From the NCBI GenBank assembly GCA_034180415.1, contig JAXFOK010000015.1:1-64000 (forward strand): DNA of 64,000 nt. The letters are read 5' to 3'. The translations under genes and the position numbers were made by a program. Position 1 is the first letter of the stretch. Each line of letters opens with the position of its first letter. Shown in pieces: positions 63,019 through 64,000 of this stretch. Under the pieces are notes generated by a model that was not told where the DNA came from, made no database searches, and saw nothing but the letters and a program-made list of their open reading frames with translations. Source of the DNA: CAKMMH01 sp927798255 (GTDB lineage Bacteria > Bdellovibrionota_C > UBA2361 > CAKMMH01).

Positions 63019-64000
63019 TAAACTTTAATAATTATACTGTAAAAGCAAGAGAGTGTTTTGAGCTTGCACAAAAAACTTTAGCTAGGATGTCACATCAGCA
63101 ACTTTCAGTAGAACATCTTTTTTATGCAATGCTTGAACAAAATGAAGATATTATAAAAGATATTTTTGAAAATAATAAAATTAATATTAAGTCTTTAAAA
63201 AGTGACACGCAGAAACTATTGGACAGAATTCCAAGTGTTAGAGGTGTTACTCAAGAACTTGATAAGGTGTATGTTACACAAGAACTTCAAAAAGTTTTTC
63301 TTGAAGCTGAGAATGTAAAATTAAGATTTAAAGATGAATATGTATCATTAGAACATATTTTACTTGCTATTTTTGAGGTTGAAAATCCAGTAAAGGAACT
63401 TTTAAAAAGTAAAGGATTAGATCAAAATAAAATTTTACTTTCCCTTGAAACAATAAGAGGAAATCAAAAGATTACTTCTGATAATCCTGAAAGCACGTAT
63501 AACGCACTTAAAAAATACGGAAGAGATTTACTAGAAGAAGCCAAAAGAAATAAACTAGAGCCAATTATAGGGCGTGATGAAGAGATAAGACGTGCTATAC
63601 AAATTCTTTCAAGAAAAACTAAAAATAATCCTGTGCTTATTGGTGAACCAGGTGTCGGTAAGACTGCAATTGTTGAAGGGCTAGCTCAAAGAATTCTTAA
63701 TAAAGAAGTTCCTGAGAGTTTAAAAAATAAAACAATCTTTGCTCTTGATATGGGAGCACTTGTCGCAGGAGCTAAATATAGAGGTGAATTTGAAGAGAGG
63801 TTAAAAGCAGTTTTAACTGAAGTTAAAAAATCAAATGGTAATATTATTTTATTTATAGATGAACTTCACTTAATAGTTGGTGCTGGAAAAACAGATGGTG
63901 CAATGGATGCAGGAAATATGCTAAAACCAATTCTTGCTCGTGGTGAACTTCACTGTATTGGTGCTACGACTCTTGATGAGTATAGGCAATACATTGAAAA
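63015..64000 (+). CDS. clpB: ClpB disaggregase, partial
   Basis: The visible 328 residues start at ATG 63015 and continue past the window edge. The N-terminal Clp domain has two repeats (residues 4-140). The first AAA+ domain starts near residue 160 (EPIIGRDEEIRRAIQILSRK) with Walker A GEPGVGKTAIVEG and Walker B ILFIDELHLIVGAG. ClpB unfolds aggregates with DnaK. No in-frame stop is seen, so the gene looks intact so far. Confidence 0.95.
   Translation, partial: MINFNNYTVKARECFELAQKTLARMSHQQLSVEHLFYAMLEQNEDIIKDIFENNKINIKSLKSDTQKLLDRIPSVRGVTQELDKVYVTQELQKVFLEAENVKLRFKDEYVSLEHILLAIFEVENPVKELLKSKGLDQNKILLSLETIRGNQKITSDNPESTYNALKKYGRDLLEEAKRNKLEPIIGRDEEIRRAIQILSRKTKNNPVLIGEPGVGKTAIVEGLAQRILNKEVPESLKNKTIFALDMGALVAGAKYRGEFEERLKAVLTEVKKSNGNIILFIDELHLIVGAGKTDGAMDAGNMLKPILARGELHCIGATTLDEYRQYIE

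Overview
The window is strongly AT-rich DNA from a Gram-negative bacterium. It encodes an outer-membrane porin, several lipoproteins, a SPOR-domain envelope protein and a periplasmic amidase. Pyruvate:ferredoxin oxidoreductase suggests anaerobic or fermentative life. A TrmD-linked RNA methyltransferase of the PF09936 type, an NtrY-like kinase, a TPR-type amidase and a SctV protein next to Tad genes fit a delta-proteobacteria-like lineage in the broad sense, possibly host-associated. That placement is inference; there is no rRNA or tRNA gene in the window to settle it.

Layout. 0-7 kb: partial YgjV-like membrane protein, porin, HIT protein, two lipoproteins, miaB and a TPR-like membrane protein. 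7-19 kb: mutS, amidase, a CCA-enzyme-like nucleotidyltransferase, an ArgS-like protein lacking its catalytic signatures, a SPOR protein, a membrane PP2C phosphatase, dprA and an FHA-like protein. 19-34 kb: a FliN/SctQ-like protein, a Ser/Thr kinase fused to a receiver domain, a secreted Cys/Asp-repeat protein, a Tad pilus core (cpaE, flp, cpaB, cpaF, tadB, tadC), the export gate sctV and a pseudokinase overlapping the ribosome-binding region of sctV's 3' end. 34-42 kb: yacG, sufS, ruvB and an NtrY-like kinase. 42-48 kb, mostly minus strand: HD protein, RNA methyltransferase, trmD, rpsP and ffh. 47-62 kb: many unrecognised secreted or small proteins, a decayed locus, a Fic protein, nifJ, an FKBP isomerase and an RNHCP protein. 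The window ends in cbpA and the start of clpB.

The 19-34 kb block joins phosphosignalling proteins (PP2C, kinase-receiver, FHA-like, pseudokinase) to Tad pilus and type III export components. This suggests, but does not prove, a surface machine under Ser/Thr phosphorylation control.

The most unusual content is non-coding. (1) A family of about 125-bp long palindromes lies directly downstream of genes. The helices differ from copy to copy but stay complementary, the internal-loop sequences are conserved, and the outer helix often begins in the preceding gene's last codons or stop codon. (2) A separate roughly 170-nt element occurs twice (7102-7270 and 42048-42221), each time just after a palindrome. 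Its several helices covary, conserved GTAGAC and GGATAC segments sit at nearly the same spacing, and it has a possible pseudoknot. It looks like an undescribed structured RNA or structured mobile repeat. (3) Degenerate GTTTCAGG-type arrays and a small terminal-inverted-repeat element are also scattered between genes.
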